NCBI GenBank assembly: GCA_026414745.1
Contig: JAOAIK010000037.1
Coordinates: 62,001 to 126,000 of the forward strand
Reading direction: 5' to 3'
Origin: Roseococcus sp.
Lineage (GTDB): Bacteria > Pseudomonadota > Alphaproteobacteria > Acetobacterales > Acetobacteraceae
DNA: 64,000 nucleotides
The position numbers were made by a program, and so were the translations under genes. Numbering within the stretch: the stretch's first letter is position 1; each line of letters begins with the position of its first letter. The notes under the pieces are model-generated. The model saw nothing but the letters and a program-made list of their open reading frames with translations, made no database searches and was not told where the DNA came from. Positions 1 to 8,919 of this stretch are shown here, piece by piece.

Positions 1-1
1 C

Positions 2-337
2 TGGATGGACTGGCAACTCGGCCACCTCAACGCACCGATGACGACCCTCTTTTTCACCTACGTCCGGACGCCCGAGGAAAAACGCAACTGGCCCGCCACC
101 CACGCCGCGCGCGACGAGGCCGAGGCGCTGTGGGACATGGTGGAGGGCGCGCTGGAGAGCCACGACTTCCTGGGGGGCGCGGCGCTCAGCCTCGCCGACA
201 TCGCGCTCGGCCCCTACCTGCATCGCTGGCTCAAGCTGCCCATTGCGCGCAAGCCCCAGCCGCGCCTCGCCGGCTGGTATGAGCGACTGTGCCGGCGTCC
301 GGGCTACAACCGCCATGTCGCCGTGGAGATGAGCTGA
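2..337 (+). CDS. Glutathione S-transferase, C-terminal part (cut by window start)
   Basis: The frame is open from the first bases and ends at TGA 335-337, so the gene starts before the window. The roughly 111 residues seen form an all-helical GST C-terminal domain: a WMDWQ stretch, then a G-A-LS-ADIALGPYLHRW helix typical of the N-capping box region, then a short tail ending at the stop. The thioredoxin-like N-terminal domain that binds glutathione is outside the window. Substrate cannot be judged. The assignment rests on the family pattern of the C-terminal domain. Confidence 0.8.
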   Translation, partial: WMDWQLGHLNAPMTTLFFTYVRTPEEKRNWPATHAARDEAEALWDMVEGALESHDFLGGAALSLADIALGPYLHRWLKLPIARKPQPRLAGWYERLCRRPGYNRHVAVEMS

Positions 338-790
338 TGCGCATGGCGGCCGCCCTCGCGCCGGTCATGCTCCCTGTTCCCGCCCCCGGCCGTGGCGTGG
401 CCGAGCCGGGCCAAGGGGCGGCCCGGCGAATCGGGGCGGCGCGATCGGGGCGGCGCGCGCTCTTCGCCTCGCGCGATCTCGGCATCGCATGGCCGCGGCC
501 ACGGACGGAGGCTTCGGCGCCCATCTGATCCGCGCCATTCCCGGCCGCCATGCCGAGCCGCAGGGACGGCTGCGCGCGCTCGCCGTGCCGATGGCCAGAG
601 GGGTGACGAGCCGGGCGCGATCCGACGCCGAGGAGATCGGCGAGGTGCGGCTGACGGCCGGCAGCGCGGCGCCGCAACGGCCCCCCGGCCGTCATCGGGA
701 ACTGGCGCATGCGAGAGATCTGCCCCTGCCGAGATCGCCTCCCCCGAAACCGTTCGTTGCGCCGCCTGCCCCGGCCCCCTGAGGGCGGGG
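338..790. other. Stretch without a convincing gene
   Basis: Several overlapping open frames exist on both strands here (for example 337-528 and 489-782 on +), but none has a recognisable domain, a clear ribosome binding site and unbroken coding character. The frames are rich in Arg, Ala and Pro, as expected for random frames in GC-rich DNA. It may be a decayed gene; I could not identify the parent. Confidence 0.4.
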
Positions 791-820
791 AAAAAAAAGG
801 CGGTGCGTCGCCGCACCGCC
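791..820 (-). terminator. Intrinsic terminator (minus strand)
   Basis: The perfect inverted repeat GGCGGTGCG/CGCACCGCC (799-807, 812-820) is followed on the minus strand by eight consecutive T residues (791-798). It is the best textbook terminator in the window outside the puf operon. Confidence 0.8.
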
Positions 821-905
821 GAGTTTAGGGAGGAAACGTCCAAGAAAGCGGGCAGGAACCGGAATCCCTGCCGCCCCCCTCTTCTAGGGGAAGGATCGTT
901 CGCAC
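791..905 (-). ncRNA. Candidate small RNA with intrinsic terminator
   Basis: Read on the minus strand, the segment has a small hairpin (CCCCT/AGGGG, + positions 876-890), a second hairpin (GGCAGG 851-856 with CCTGCC 867-872), an unpaired CCTCCC (828-833), and a perfect 9-bp stem (799-807 with 812-820, 4-nt loop) followed by eight Us (791-798). That is the architecture of a trans-acting sRNA: an anti-Shine-Dalgarno-like CCUCCC between hairpins and a Rho-independent terminator. No minus-strand gene upstream needs this terminator, since the neighbour at 1002 reads rightward. The 5' end is a guess; transcription has not been shown. Confidence 0.5.
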
Positions 906-1001
906 GCAAGCGATTTTTCGCATTGCAGCATTGCGCCGCCGCGCGAGGCCGGCGTCGCGCAGCGAATGTCCGGCTGGCATGGGGCTTGCGCTCGGGGGCA
1001 C

Positions 1002-1772
1002 ATGGCCCGCCGCCCCCGCCTCCTCCTCTTCCCGCTCCTCGCGCTGCTGCTGCTCGCGCTCTCCGGGCCCAGCCGCGCCGGCAGGAGCCCCGATCCCACC
1101 GAACTCTGCCGTGCGGCCATCGCCCGGGCGGAGCAGGAGGCGAACATCCCTCCGGGCCTGCTGCAGGCCATCGGGCGGGTGGAGTCGGGCCGGCGCAACC
1201 CCGAGACGGGCGCCTTCGGCCCCTGGCCCTGGACGATTCATGCCGAGGGACGCGGCCAATTCTTCCCGGACCGGGCAAGCGCGGTCGCCGCGGTGCGGGA
1301 GATGCAGGGCAGGGGCGTGCGCCTGATCGATGTCGGCTGCATGCAGGTGAACCTGCACCACCACCCCCGCGCCTTCGCAAGCCTGGAGGAGGCCTTCGAC
1401 CCCTGGGCCAATGCCCGCTACGCGGCCCGCTTCCTGACGGAGCTGCATGCCGCGCGGCCGGACTGGATGGTGGCCGCGGGACATTACCACTCGCACACGC
1501 CGGACCTCGCCGAGGCCTATCGCGCGCGTGTGCGCCAGGCCTGGCCAGAGGCGCAGGCACGCCTTGCGGAGGACCGGTCGCTCGGCGCGCGTCTGGCGGG
1601 ACTGCCGGCGCCGCTCACGGCGCTCTCCCTCTCCAACCGGCCCGAGCGTGCCCAGGTCATTGCCGCCCCCGCCGCCGCGGGGCGGGGACTCGACGCCTAT
1701 CGCGCCCAGCCCGTACCCCTCGCCTCGCGGGCCTTCCTTGCCGTCACCACGGGCGCTTCGCTGCGCCGGTGA
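1002..1772 (+). CDS. Lytic transglycosylase-like secreted protein (SLT domain)
   Basis: The protein is about 256 residues. It opens with an Arg-rich n-region and a long Leu/Ala core ending near SRAG, a Sec signal peptide, so it should act in the periplasm on peptidoglycan. After the signal comes a Goose-lysozyme/SLT-type fold: NIPPGLLQAIGRVESGRR places the catalytic Glu in an AI-x-x-ESG helix, and VGCMQVNLHHH matches the conserved GxMQVN motif of the family. ATG 1002 is chosen because it begins right at the signal peptide; ATG 966 in the same frame is an alternative. A paralogous domain is encoded at 24692-25651. Confidence 0.8.
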   Translation: MARRPRLLLFPLLALLLLALSGPSRAGRSPDPTELCRAAIARAEQEANIPPGLLQAIGRVESGRRNPETGAFGPWPWTIHAEGRGQFFPDRASAVAAVREMQGRGVRLIDVGCMQVNLHHHPRAFASLEEAFDPWANARYAARFLTELHAARPDWMVAAGHYHSHTPDLAEAYRARVRQAWPEAQARLAEDRSLGARLAGLPAPLTALSLSNRPERAQVIAAPAAAGRGLDAYRAQPVPLASRAFLAVTTGASLRR

Positions 1773-1910
1773 GCAGGCGCGGCGCCCCGGCCGCGCCGCG
1801 GACCGGATGACGGCGCCGCAATCCTCTTGAAAGACCGCCCCGATGCAGGCACATGCCAGGCCGGCCGGGAGGGCATACCTCGCCCGGGAGAGACGAAGGG
1901 ACAGAGACAC

Positions 1911-2942
1911 ATGAAACTCACCGCGTTCGCCGCCGCCGCGGCGGCGTTGCTCGCTTTCGGGCCCATGGAGGCGCTGGCGGGCCGCGATCTCGACCAGATC
2001 CGCCAGCGCGGCGTCATGCGCTGCGGCGTGCAGGCCCCCTCCAATCCTGGCTTCGGCTTCCCCAATGCCCAGGGCGTCTGGCAGGGCTTCAACGTCGAGA
2101 TCTGCCGCGCCATCGCGATCACCATCTTCGGCGACCCCAACCGCGTCGAGTTCGTGCCCGTCACGACCCAGAGCCGCTTCCCGGCCCTCGCCTCGGGCGA
2201 GGTGGACATCCTCTCCAACAACTCGACCTGGACGCTGACGCGCGACTCCAACGTCAACCGCTTCAACTTCCCGGCCATCGTCTTCTACGACGGCCAGTCC
2301 ATGATGGTGCCGCGCCGTCTCAACGTGACAAGCGCGCGCCAGCTCAACGGCGCCACGGTCTGCGTCCAGCCCGGCACCACCACCGAGCTCAACCTCGCGG
2401 ACTATTTCCGCCAGCACAACATGCGCTTCACCCCCGTGGTGGTGGCCGACCTTGACGAGCTGCGCCGCGCCTATGACAGCGGCCGCTGCGACGTGTTCAC
2501 CAACGACTTCGCCGCGCTGGCGGCCCAGCGCACGCTGCTCACCCGCCCGCAGGACCACGTGATCCTGCCCGAGCGCATCTCGAAGGAGCCGCTCTCGCCG
2601 GTGATCCGCCAGGGCGACGAGGAGCTGACCAACATCGTCGCCTGGACGGTGTTCGCGCTGATCGACGCCGAGGAGATGGGCATCACCCAGGCGAATGTGG
2701 AGCAGATCGCCGCCACCTCCACCAACCCCATCGTCCGCCGTCTGCTCGGCGTCGAGGGCAACATGGGCGAGAGCCTGGGCGCGGCGCGCGCCGACTATGC
2801 GCGGCAGATCATCCGCACCTTTGGCAACTACGGCGAGATCTACGAGCGCTGGCTGGGCGAGCGCACGCCGCTCGGTCTCGAGCGCGGCATGAACCGCACC
2901 TGGAACAACGGCGGTCTGCTCTACGCGCCGCCGGCGCGCTGA
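1911..2942 (+). CDS. aapJ: General L-amino acid ABC transporter, periplasmic binding protein
   Basis: The product is 343 residues with a signal peptide (MKLTAFAAAAAALLAFGP...ALAG), followed by a type-2 periplasmic amino-acid-binding fold. The segments IRQRGVMRCGVQ, PGFGFP and NVEICRAIAI are typical of AapJ/BztA. It is expected to capture polar L-amino acids and deliver them to the AapQM channel encoded directly downstream. The annotated ATG sits at the signal peptide; an upstream TTG (1827) adds only low-complexity residues. A strong hairpin separates it from aapQ, a common device for making more binding protein than permease. Confidence 0.9.
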   Translation: MKLTAFAAAAAALLAFGPMEALAGRDLDQIRQRGVMRCGVQAPSNPGFGFPNAQGVWQGFNVEICRAIAITIFGDPNRVEFVPVTTQSRFPALASGEVDILSNNSTWTLTRDSNVNRFNFPAIVFYDGQSMMVPRRLNVTSARQLNGATVCVQPGTTTELNLADYFRQHNMRFTPVVVADLDELRRAYDSGRCDVFTNDFAALAAQRTLLTRPQDHVILPERISKEPLSPVIRQGDEELTNIVAWTVFALIDAEEMGITQANVEQIAATSTNPIVRRLLGVEGNMGESLGAARADYARQIIRTFGNYGEIYERWLGERTPLGLERGMNRTWNNGGLLYAPPAR

Positions 2943-2954
2943 GCGCCGCGAACC

Positions 2955-2984
2955 GGGCCGGGCCCCGCAGGCGGGGTCCGGCCC
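2955..2984 (+). terminator. Intercistronic hairpin between aapJ and aapQ
   Basis: GGGCCGGGCCCCG (2955-2967) pairs with CGGGGTCCGGCCC (2972-2984) over 13 positions with one G-T wobble and a 4-nt loop. Only a weak T-rich tail (CTGTTT) follows. It could be a partial terminator or an mRNA-stability hairpin that lowers permease expression relative to the binding protein. Confidence 0.55.
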
Positions 2985-3078
2985 ACTGTTTCCCGCACCG
3001 TCGCCGCGCGCGCGGATTGCCTGCCCCGCCCCCCTTGCCGCGCAGCGACGCGAAGGCCGGCCCGAGGGAGCCGCCCCG

Positions 3079-4272
3079 ATGAGCTCGACCAGCACCACCG
3101 GCGTCCGCATGCCGGCCGCCAAGCCCCTCATCCCCCTGCCCTCGCCCGCCACGCTGCGCGGCCTGATGTGGCAGGCGCTGCTCGCCGCGGCCGTCGTGCT
3201 GCTGGGCTGGTGGCTGTACAATAACATGCTCACCAACATGGCCGCGCGCGGGCTGCAGTTCGGCTTCGGCTTCCTCGGCCGTTCCGCCGGCATCCCCATC
3301 GGCGAGGCGATCATCCCCTACACCCCGGCCGACAGCTATCAGCGGGCGCTGACGGTGGGGCTGCTCAACACGCTCCGCGTCGCCGTGCTCGGGATCCTGC
3401 TCGCCACCCTCCTCGGCCTCGCCCTCGGGCTCGCGCGCCTCTCCTCGAACCCGCTTCTGCGGGCGCTGACCGGCGCCTACATCGAGGTGATCCGGAACAC
3501 GCCGCTCGTCCTGCAGCTCGTCTTCTGGCATGCGATCATTCTGCAGCTTCCCTCCGTGCGCCAGGCGCTGAACCCGCTGCCGGGCGTGTTCCTCTCGCAG
3601 CGCGGGCTGAAACTGCCCGCCTTCCTCGCCGACGAGGCGCTGGTCTCGGGGCTGTTCGCGCTGCTCGCCGCCGCCCTGCTCTGGTACGGGCTCGTGCGGC
3701 GCGAGGCGGCGCGCCAGGCCGCGACGGGCGAACGCCGCTCCACCCTGCTCCCGGGTCTCGGCCTGCTCGTCGCCTTCCCGCTGCTCTCCGCCGCGCTGGT
3801 GGGCGCGCCCCGCTGGGACTGGCCCGAGCTCGCGGGCTTCAATTTCCAGGGCGGCATCACGCTCTCGCCCGAGTTCTTCGCCCTGCTGCTCGGCCTCGTC
3901 ATCTACACGGCCGCCTTCGTCGCCGAGATCGTGCGCGCCGGCATCCAGTCCGTGCACAAGGGGCAGTGGGAGGCGGCGCGCGCGCTGGGCCTGCCGGGCG
4001 GGCGCATCATGCGCCTCGTCATCCTGCCGCAGGCGCTGCGCGTGATCGTCCCGCCGCTGACGTCGCAATACCTGAACCTGACGAAGAACAGCTCGCTCGC
4101 CGTGGTGATCGGCTATCCGGACCTCGTCTCCGTCTCCAACACCTCGATCAACCAGACCGGACAGGCGGTGGAGGTCATCTCCATCTTCATGGCGGTCTAT
4201 CTGATCATCTCCCTCGTCACCTCCCTGCTGATGAACCTCTACAACCGCGCCGTCGCGCTGAAGGAGCGGTGA
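3079..4272 (+). CDS. aapQ: General L-amino acid ABC transporter permease AapQ
   Basis: This is a 397-residue inner-membrane permease of the His/Glu/Gln/Arg family. Several hydrophobic segments are visible, and the cytoplasmic EAA loop (GQWEAARALGL, then LVILPQALR) lies near residues 295-315. The long insertion between the first and later membrane segments is normal for AapQ/BztB and absent from shorter HisM-type permeases. It should heterodimerise with the next gene product, AapM. Stop and the next ATG are one base apart, so the two are co-translated. Confidence 0.9.
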   Translation: MSSTSTTGVRMPAAKPLIPLPSPATLRGLMWQALLAAAVVLLGWWLYNNMLTNMAARGLQFGFGFLGRSAGIPIGEAIIPYTPADSYQRALTVGLLNTLRVAVLGILLATLLGLALGLARLSSNPLLRALTGAYIEVIRNTPLVLQLVFWHAIILQLPSVRQALNPLPGVFLSQRGLKLPAFLADEALVSGLFALLAAALLWYGLVRREAARQAATGERRSTLLPGLGLLVAFPLLSAALVGAPRWDWPELAGFNFQGGITLSPEFFALLLGLVIYTAAFVAEIVRAGIQSVHKGQWEAARALGLPGGRIMRLVILPQALRVIVPPLTSQYLNLTKNSSLAVVIGYPDLVSVSNTSINQTGQAVEVISIFMAVYLIISLVTSLLMNLYNRAVALKER

Positions 4273-4273
4273 G

Positions 4274-5368
4274 ATGCCCGCCACCGCAACCGCCGCCCCG
4301 AAGGCCGCGCCGGCGAGTCCCTCGCTCGGCGAGCGCGCGCGCGGCTTCGTCAAGGCCTGCTTCGACGGGCCGCTGAACATCGCCATCAGCCTCTGCTGCA
4401 TCGCGCTGCTGGTCTGGCTCGTGCCACCCCTCTTCCGCTGGGCGGTGCTGGACGCGACCTGGGAGGGCACGGCGCAGACCTGCCGGCAGAACGCCGGCGC
4501 CTGCTGGGCCTTCATCCGCGAGAAGTTCTGGTTCTCGGTCTTCGGCCTCTACCCCTTCGAGGAGCGCTGGCGGCCGGCCACCATGCTCCTCATCCTCGTG
4601 GCGATGGTGCTGGCCTCCACCGTCCGGCGCTTCTGGAACCGCTGGCTGCTGCTGGGCTGGGCCATCGCCGCGCCGGCCATGTGGGTGCTCATGCAGGGCG
4701 GCATCCTCGGCCTGCCTTATGTGCAGACGCGCCAGTGGGGCGGGCTGACCATCACGGGCATCATCGCCGTCTATGGGCTGGCGCTCGGCTATCCGCGCTC
4801 CATCCTGCTCGCGCTCGGGCGGCGGTCGAAGCTCTCGCTGGTGCGCTGGTTCTGCACCGCCATCATCGAGTGCGTGCGCGGCGTGCCGCTGATCTCGCTG
4901 CTGTTCATGGCGGCGATCATGCTGCCGCTCTTCCTGCCCCAGGGCGTCACGGTGGACCGGCTGATCCGCGTGCTGTTCGCCTACACGCTCTTCACCGCCG
5001 CCTACATGGCCGAGGTGGTGCGCGGCGGGCTGCAGGCCATGCCGCGCGGCCAGTACGAGGCGGCCGACAGCCTCGGCCTCACCTACTGGCAGAAGATGCG
5101 CCTCATCATCCTGCCGCAGGCGCTCACCATCACCATCCCCGCCCAGGTCAACACCTTCATCGGCCTGTTCAAGGACACGACGCTGGTGGTGGTGATCGGC
5201 GTCTTCGACTTCTTCACCACGCTGCGCGCCTCGCTCGGCGATCCGAACTGGCTGGGCTTCCCGACCGAGGCCTATGTCTATGCCGCCGCCGTGTATTTCG
5301 TGCTGTGCTATGCCATGTCGCGCTACAGCCAGCGCCTGGAGCGGGAGTTCCGCCCCGGCGCGCGCTGA
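4274..5368 (+). CDS. aapM: General L-amino acid ABC transporter permease AapM
   Basis: This is a 364-residue multi-pass membrane permease. An EAA loop (GQYEAADSLGL, LIILPQALTI) is near residues 258-280, and the pre-domain (WVPPLFRWAVLDATW...) matches AapM/BztC. It forms the translocation pore with AapQ. The expected fourth gene, the ATPase aapP, does not follow: the next reading frame is an unrelated racemase-type enzyme and no other ABC ATPase is in the window. The ATPase must come from elsewhere if the transporter works. Confidence 0.9.
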   Translation: MPATATAAPKAAPASPSLGERARGFVKACFDGPLNIAISLCCIALLVWLVPPLFRWAVLDATWEGTAQTCRQNAGACWAFIREKFWFSVFGLYPFEERWRPATMLLILVAMVLASTVRRFWNRWLLLGWAIAAPAMWVLMQGGILGLPYVQTRQWGGLTITGIIAVYGLALGYPRSILLALGRRSKLSLVRWFCTAIIECVRGVPLISLLFMAAIMLPLFLPQGVTVDRLIRVLFAYTLFTAAYMAEVVRGGLQAMPRGQYEAADSLGLTYWQKMRLIILPQALTITIPAQVNTFIGLFKDTTLVVVIGVFDFFTTLRASLGDPNWLGFPTEAYVYAAAVYFVLCYAMSRYSQRLEREFRPGAR

Positions 5369-5404
5369 CTTCACAGCCGCGCCCGGCGGGCGCATGAGGG
5401 GGCC

Positions 5405-6106
5405 ATGACCCGCATCGGCATGCTGATCCCCTCCTCCAACACGGTCGCGGAGCCGCTGACGGCGGAGATGCTGCACGGCCTGCCCGATGTCTCGCTGCAT
5501 GTGGCGCGCTTCCGCGTCACGCGGCTCGACACCAGCGCGGCGGCGGTCGCGCAGTTCGCGCCGGCGCCGCTGCTGGAGGCGGCCTCGCTGCTGCGGGACG
5601 CGCAGGTGCATGCGCTCTGCCTCAACGCCACCGCCGCCTGCTACACGGGCATGGAGAACGACCGGGCGCTGGTCCGCGCGCTCGGCCCCGATTCGCACAC
5701 CGCCATGCTGGCCCTGCTGGAGGCACTGCGCGCGAAGGGCGCGCGGCGCATCGGCCTCGTCACGCCCTTCCTCGACGAGGTGCAGGAGGCGACGATCCGC
5801 GTGCTGGCGGAGGAAGGGCTCGAGGTGGCGGCCGAACGCCATTTCCGCGACCCCGGCAACTTCAGCTTCGCCCGCTTCGGCGAGGCCGATGTCGCCCAGG
5901 CCCTGCGCGAGGTGGCGGCCACGCCGGGGCTCGATGCGCTGGCGGTGGTCTCGACCAACCTGCGCGGGCCGCGCCCGGCGGCGCAGCTCGAGCCCGAGCT
6001 CGGCCTGCCCATCTACGACACGGTGGCCACGGCGCTCTGGGGCGCGCTGCGCCGCGCCGGGGTGGAGACGGGGCGGGTGAAGGGCTGGGGCTCGCTCTTC
6101 GCCTGA
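5405..6106 (+). CDS. Asp/Glu racemase superfamily protein (maleate isomerase/arylmalonate decarboxylase type)
   Basis: The product is 233 residues. It begins [17 protein letters not shown], the N-terminal motif of maleate cis-trans isomerase and arylmalonate decarboxylase relatives. The usual first catalytic Cys region reads [17 protein letters not shown], and VSTNLRGP replaces the second Cys-containing segment, so the typical Cys pair is only partly present. This makes isomerase versus decarboxylase activity uncertain. It lies 36 bp after aapM on the same strand and may share its transcript. Substrate unknown. Confidence 0.7.
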   Translation: MTRIGMLIPSSNTVAEPLTAEMLHGLPDVSLHVARFRVTRLDTSAAAVAQFAPAPLLEAASLLRDAQVHALCLNATAACYTGMENDRALVRALGPDSHTAMLALLEALRAKGARRIGLVTPFLDEVQEATIRVLAEEGLEVAAERHFRDPGNFSFARFGEADVAQALREVAATPGLDALAVVSTNLRGPRPAAQLEPELGLPIYDTVATALWGALRRAGVETGRVKGWGSLFA

Positions 6107-6128
6107 GCGGGCTTCGGCCGAGCGGGCT

Positions 6129-6866
6129 TCAGTAGACCGCGCGCCCGCCCGAGACGTCGAACACGGCACCCGTGGTGAAGGAGACGGCGTCGGAGGCGCA
6201 GAAGGCCGCCATCTCCGCGATCTCCTCGGGCAGGCCGAAGCGGCCCAGGGGAATCCTCGACTTCATCCAGGCGATCTGCTCGGGCGTCATCTGCGCGAAG
6301 AGGTCCGTCTCCACCGCCGCGGGCGTGAGGCAGTTCACGCGGATCGCGGTGTCCGCCAGCTCCTTGCCGAGCGACTTGGTAAGCGCGATGACGCCCGCCT
6401 TCGCCGCCGAATAGGCGCTGGCGTTGGGGTTGCCCTCCTTGCCCGCGATGCTCGCGATGTTGACGATGCGGCCGCGGTCGCGCGCGCGCATGCCCGGCAG
6501 CACCGCGCGGCAGCAGAGGAACACGCCCACGAGATCCACCTCGATCACGCGCCGCCAGGCCTCGATGGGGTAGTCCTCCAGCCGGTGGTTCGGGCCGGTG
6601 ATGCCGGCATTGGCCACCAGGATGTCGCAGGGGCCGAGCGCGGCCTCGGAGCGCGCGAGCGCGGCCACCACCGCCGCCGCATCGGTCACGTCCAGCGCCT
6701 CGGCATGGCCGCCGAGCCGGGCGGCGGCGCGCGCCGCCTCGGCCCCGTCCTGGTCCCAGATCGCGACGCGCGCACCACCCGCGGCGAGCCGCCGCGCGAT
6801 GGCAAGGCCGAGGCCGCGCGCGCCGCCGGTGACCACCGCCATCCGCCCCGCGAAGCCCTGCTCCAT
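6129..6866 (-). CDS. Short-chain dehydrogenase/reductase
   Basis: This is a 245-residue classical SDR. The cofactor loop TGGARGLG is near residue 13, NNAG is represented as VANAGITGP, the catalytic Ser sits in [10 protein letters not shown], and YSAAK supplies the Tyr and Lys. The C-terminus [11 protein letters not shown] is typical of FabG-like reductases. ATG at 6866 is chosen because the methionine directly precedes the Rossmann strand; the longer open frame is out of context. It is divergent from icd with about 108 bp between starts. Confidence 0.88.
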   Translation of the reverse strand: MEQGFAGRMAVVTGGARGLGLAIARRLAAGGARVAIWDQDGAEAARAAARLGGHAEALDVTDAAAVVAALARSEAALGPCDILVANAGITGPNHRLEDYPIEAWRRVIEVDLVGVFLCCRAVLPGMRARDRGRIVNIASIAGKEGNPNASAYSAAKAGVIALTKSLGKELADTAIRVNCLTPAAVETDLFAQMTPEQIAWMKSRIPLGRFGLPEEIAEMAAFCASDAVSFTTGAVFDVSGGRAVY

Positions 6867-6974
6867 CGCCTCCCCCCCTCGTCTTGCCGCCGCTGGGACA
6901 GGGTGCGATGGTGCGCGCCGCATCGCAACTCCCGGGTTGAGGCCCCGCCGGGCGGGGCAGAAGGCAAGGACCGC

Positions 6975-8192
6975 ATGGCGAAGATCAAGGTGAAGACGCC
7001 CGTCGTCGAGATGGACGGCGACGAGATGACGCGCATCATCTGGGGGTTCATCAAGGACCGCCTGATCCTCCCCTACCTCGACATCGAGCTGAAGTATTTC
7101 GACCTCGGCATCCAGCACCGCGACGCGACCGACGACCAGGTGACGGTGGACGCCGCGAACGCGACCAAGCAGTACGGCGTGGGCGTGAAGTGCGCGACCA
7201 TCACGCCCGACGAGGCGCGGGTGAAGGAGTTCGGCCTCAAGAAGATGTGGAAGTCCCCGAACGGGACCATCCGCAACATCCTGGACGGCACCATCTTCCG
7301 CGAACCCATCATCTGCCGCAACGTGCCGCGCCTGGTGCCGCACTGGAACAAGCCCATCGTGGTGGGCCGCCACGCCTATGGCGACATCTACCGCGCCGCC
7401 GAGACCAAGATCCCGGGCCCCGGCACGGCGACTCTGACCTGGACGCCCGCGGGCGGCGGCGCGCCCATCACCATGGAGGTGACCACCTTCCCCGAGGGCG
7501 GCGGCGTGCTCATGGGCATGCACAACACGCGCAAGTCCATCGAGGGCTTCGCCCGCGCCTGCTTCAACTACGGGCTGGCGCGCAACTACCCCGTCTATCT
7601 CAGCCACAAGAACACGATCCTCAAGGCCTATGACGGCGAGTTCAAGGACATCTTCCGCCGCATCTTCGACGAGGAGTTCGCCGAGCGCTTCAAGGCCGCC
7701 GGCCTGACCTACGAGGACCGCCTGATCGACGACATGGTCGCCTGCGCGCTCAAGTGGGAGGGCGGCTATGTCTGGGCCTGCAAGAACTACGACGGCGACG
7801 TGCAGTCCGACATCGTGGCCCAGGGCTTCGGCTCGCTCGGCCTGATGACCTCCGTGCTGCTCTCGCCCGACGGCAAGACCGTGGAATCCGAGGCCGCCCA
7901 CGGCACGGTGACCCGCCACTACCGCGAGCACCAGAAGGGGCGCGAGACCTCCACCAACCCGATCGCCTCCATCTTCGCCTGGACGCGCGGCCTGCAGTAT
8001 CGCGGCCAGTTCGACGGCACTCCGGACGTGGTGGAGTTCGCCAAGACTCTCGAGGCCGTCTGCATCGAGACGGTCGAGGCGGGCTTCATGACCAAGGACC
8101 TCGCCATCCTCATCAGCAAGGACCAGCCCTGGATGACCACCCAGGCCTTCCTCGCCAAGCTCGACGAGAACCTGAAGAAGAAGATGGGCTGA
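6975..8192 (+). CDS. icd: NADP-dependent isocitrate dehydrogenase
   Basis: The product is 405 residues, the usual size for the homodimeric type-II NADP-IDH shared by alphaproteobacteria and eukaryotes. The start [23 protein letters not shown] and the substrate motif [19 protein letters not shown] are diagnostic, as are the C-terminal [14 protein letters not shown] cofactor segment and [14 protein letters not shown]. It oxidises isocitrate to 2-oxoglutarate in the TCA cycle, making NADPH. A Shine-Dalgarno AAGGA precedes ATG 6975; longer in-frame starts upstream lack support. Confidence 0.97.
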   Translation: MAKIKVKTPVVEMDGDEMTRIIWGFIKDRLILPYLDIELKYFDLGIQHRDATDDQVTVDAANATKQYGVGVKCATITPDEARVKEFGLKKMWKSPNGTIRNILDGTIFREPIICRNVPRLVPHWNKPIVVGRHAYGDIYRAAETKIPGPGTATLTWTPAGGGAPITMEVTTFPEGGGVLMGMHNTRKSIEGFARACFNYGLARNYPVYLSHKNTILKAYDGEFKDIFRRIFDEEFAERFKAAGLTYEDRLIDDMVACALKWEGGYVWACKNYDGDVQSDIVAQGFGSLGLMTSVLLSPDGKTVESEAAHGTVTRHYREHQKGRETSTNPIASIFAWTRGLQYRGQFDGTPDVVEFAKTLEAVCIETVEAGFMTKDLAILISKDQPWMTTQAFLAKLDENLKKKMG

Positions 8193-8277
8193 GGGCGCCG
8201 CCCGCGCCGCGCGGCGGGGCTTCCGTCGCGCGCGCGGGCGCGGCAGGCTTCGCGCCGCACGGCCCGGAGCCCCGCCC

Positions 8278-8877
8278 ATGCATGTGGACTGCTACGCCTC
8301 GCTCAACAGCCCCTGGGCCTATCTCGGCTCGCGCCGCATCGAGGCGATCTGCGCCCGGCACGGCGCGAGCCTGCGCCTCTGGCCGGTGGATTTCTCCGTG
8401 ATCTTCCCCGCCTCGGGCGGGCTCCCGCTGCCGCAGCGCGCGCCGCAGCGCCAGGCCTACCGCCTGGTGGAACTGGCCCGCTGGCGGGACCACCTGGGCG
8501 TGCCGCTCACCCTTCAGCCCAGGCACTTCCCGATGAACGAGGCGCCGGTGGCCAACGCCGTGATCGCGCTGCGCGAGACGGAGGGCGATGCGCCCGCCAT
8601 CCGCCTCGCGCACCGCGTCATGGCCGCGCTCTGGGCCGAGGACGCGAACCCCGCCGATCCGTCCACCTTCGCCGCGCTGGCCGCGGAATGCGGGCTCGAC
8701 GGCCCGGCCCTGCTGCGCGCGGCCGAGGATCCGCGCTGGGCCGCCATGCGCCAGGCCGACAGCGAGGCGGCGCTGGCCAGGGGCGTGTTCGGCGCGCCCT
8801 CCTACGTCATCGAGGGCGAGATCTTCTGGGGCCAGGACCGGCTCGACTTCGTCGACCGACGGCTCGCCCATGCGTGA
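8278..8877 (+). CDS. DsbA-family 2-hydroxychromene-2-carboxylate isomerase-like protein
   Basis: The product is 199 residues with a thioredoxin-like DsbA fold in which the CxxC is replaced by the Ser-containing LNSPWAYLG of the HCCA isomerase/GST-kappa group. The conserved GVFGAPSYVIEGEIFWGQDRLDFV near the C-terminus supports the family. These enzymes use glutathione to isomerise cis/trans side chains in aromatic degradation, but no naphthalene pathway is nearby, so the real substrate is unknown. Confidence 0.85.
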   Translation: MHVDCYASLNSPWAYLGSRRIEAICARHGASLRLWPVDFSVIFPASGGLPLPQRAPQRQAYRLVELARWRDHLGVPLTLQPRHFPMNEAPVANAVIALRETEGDAPAIRLAHRVMAALWAEDANPADPSTFAALAAECGLDGPALLRAAEDPRWAAMRQADSEAALARGVFGAPSYVIEGEIFWGQDRLDFVDRRLAHA

Positions 8878-8919
8878 GGCGAAGGCACGCCCGGGGCTCA
8901 TCCGCCGGCGGGCGCGCGG

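Noticed and set aside
337-782. Short ORFs after the GST gene, one starting in the GST stop codon
   Set aside because: No ribosome site, no recognisable motif, and overlapping frames on both strands; kept only as an unexplained stretch.
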